Notes under the pieces: model-generated
Database searches by the model: none
Seen by the model: the letters and a program-made list of their open reading frames with translations, nothing else
What the model was told of the DNA's origin: nothing
Assembly: GCA_017479035.1 (NCBI GenBank)
Contig: JAFVCR010000179.1
Coordinates: forward strand, 1-6,038
Direction of reading: 5' to 3'
From: Kiritimatiellia bacterium
GTDB lineage: Bacteria > Verrucomicrobiota > Kiritimatiellia > RFP12 > UBA1067
Length of the DNA: 6,038 nucleotides
In this document: positions 5,834-6,038 of the stretch, in pieces
Position numbering within the stretch: position 1 is the stretch's first letter
Layout: the number at the start of each line of letters is the position of its first letter
Translations under genes and position numbers: made by a program

Positions 5834-6038
5834 TGGACAACAACAAAAGAAGGTATCTTTGGCTGTTCGCGGAAAACCTCGGCAAGACGGCGAACAACAA
5901 CTCGTTCTATTTCTGGCGGCACGTGGTCAATTCGTCCGCGCCGGTGGATGCGTATTTCATCATGGAGAAAAATGCGAACACGAAAGCCGTCTACGCCACG
6001 CTCACGAAACACGAAAAGAAATTCGTGATTCGCCGCAA
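5833..6038 (+). CDS. CDP-glycerol glycerophosphotransferase-like protein, N-terminal fragment
   Basis: The frame is open from the ATG at 5833-5835 to the window edge (68 complete codons), so the 3' end is missing. The start overlaps the preceding stop by one base, and AAGG at 5824-5827 gives a 5-base spacer. The visible N terminus has the pattern WLFAENLGKTANNNSFYFWR followed by DAYFIMEKN and VIRR. This resembles the start of TagF/TagB-like polyol-phosphate transferases, where a short strand is followed by a helix with an Asn-rich turn and a second strand (YFI.EK). The catalytic HG, PRxD and TDYSS motifs would lie beyond the window, so the call rests on the N terminus and the context. It is a second member of the family found at the C terminus of the left-arm transferase. 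Confidence 0.65.
   Translation, partial: MDNNKRRYLWLFAENLGKTANNNSFYFWRHVVNSSAPVDAYFIMEKNANTKAVYATLTKHEKKFVIRR

Overview
The window is a bacterial surface-glycopolymer locus split into two divergent gene sets. A small serine recombinase gene sits between them, bracketed by a pair of near-identical inverted repeats. The DNA is moderately GC-rich, Shine-Dalgarno sites are clear, and adjacent genes overlap by 1 to 4 bases, all typical of a compact bacterial operon. The sequence does not fix the taxon. The mix of teichoic-acid-type and capsule-type transferases occurs in both Gram-positive and Gram-negative bacteria, and no marker gene is present.

Left arm (minus strand, read from about 4105 towards 1): a 1180-residue multidomain transferase is followed, with an ATGA start-stop overlap, by a protein of unknown family that runs off the window. 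The large protein carries an intact family 2 glycosyltransferase domain in the middle and a CDP-glycerol glycerophosphotransferase-like (TagF/TagB type) domain at its C terminus. Two degenerate GT-A-like segments lie at its N terminus.

Centre (about 4106-4846): a 203-residue serine recombinase of the resolvase/invertase family has a complete catalytic set (R8, S10, D67, R68, R71). It is flanked by 31-bp inverted repeats at 4123-4153 and 4808-4838 that match at 27 of 31 positions, including a perfect 12-bp core. Each repeat lies just upstream of the first gene of one arm. A plausible recombinase promoter lies just inside the right repeat and points left, and I see no terminator between the recombinase and the left arm. 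The simplest reading is a self-encoded invertible cassette that connects its promoter to one arm or the other, giving phase-variable surface polymers. This is inference; the repeats and their placement are seen directly.

Right arm (plus strand, from 4847): a complete Stealth-family sugar-phosphate transferase overlaps by one base with the start of a second CDP-glycerol glycerophosphotransferase-like protein, which runs off the window. Both arms therefore appear to build phosphodiester-linked or phosphate-decorated surface glycans using different enzymes.

No tRNA, rRNA, CRISPR array, classical insertion sequence or convincing rho-independent terminator was seen. No gene-free stretch exceeds 300 bases; the largest gaps, 55 and 74 bases, flank the recombinase and hold the repeats.
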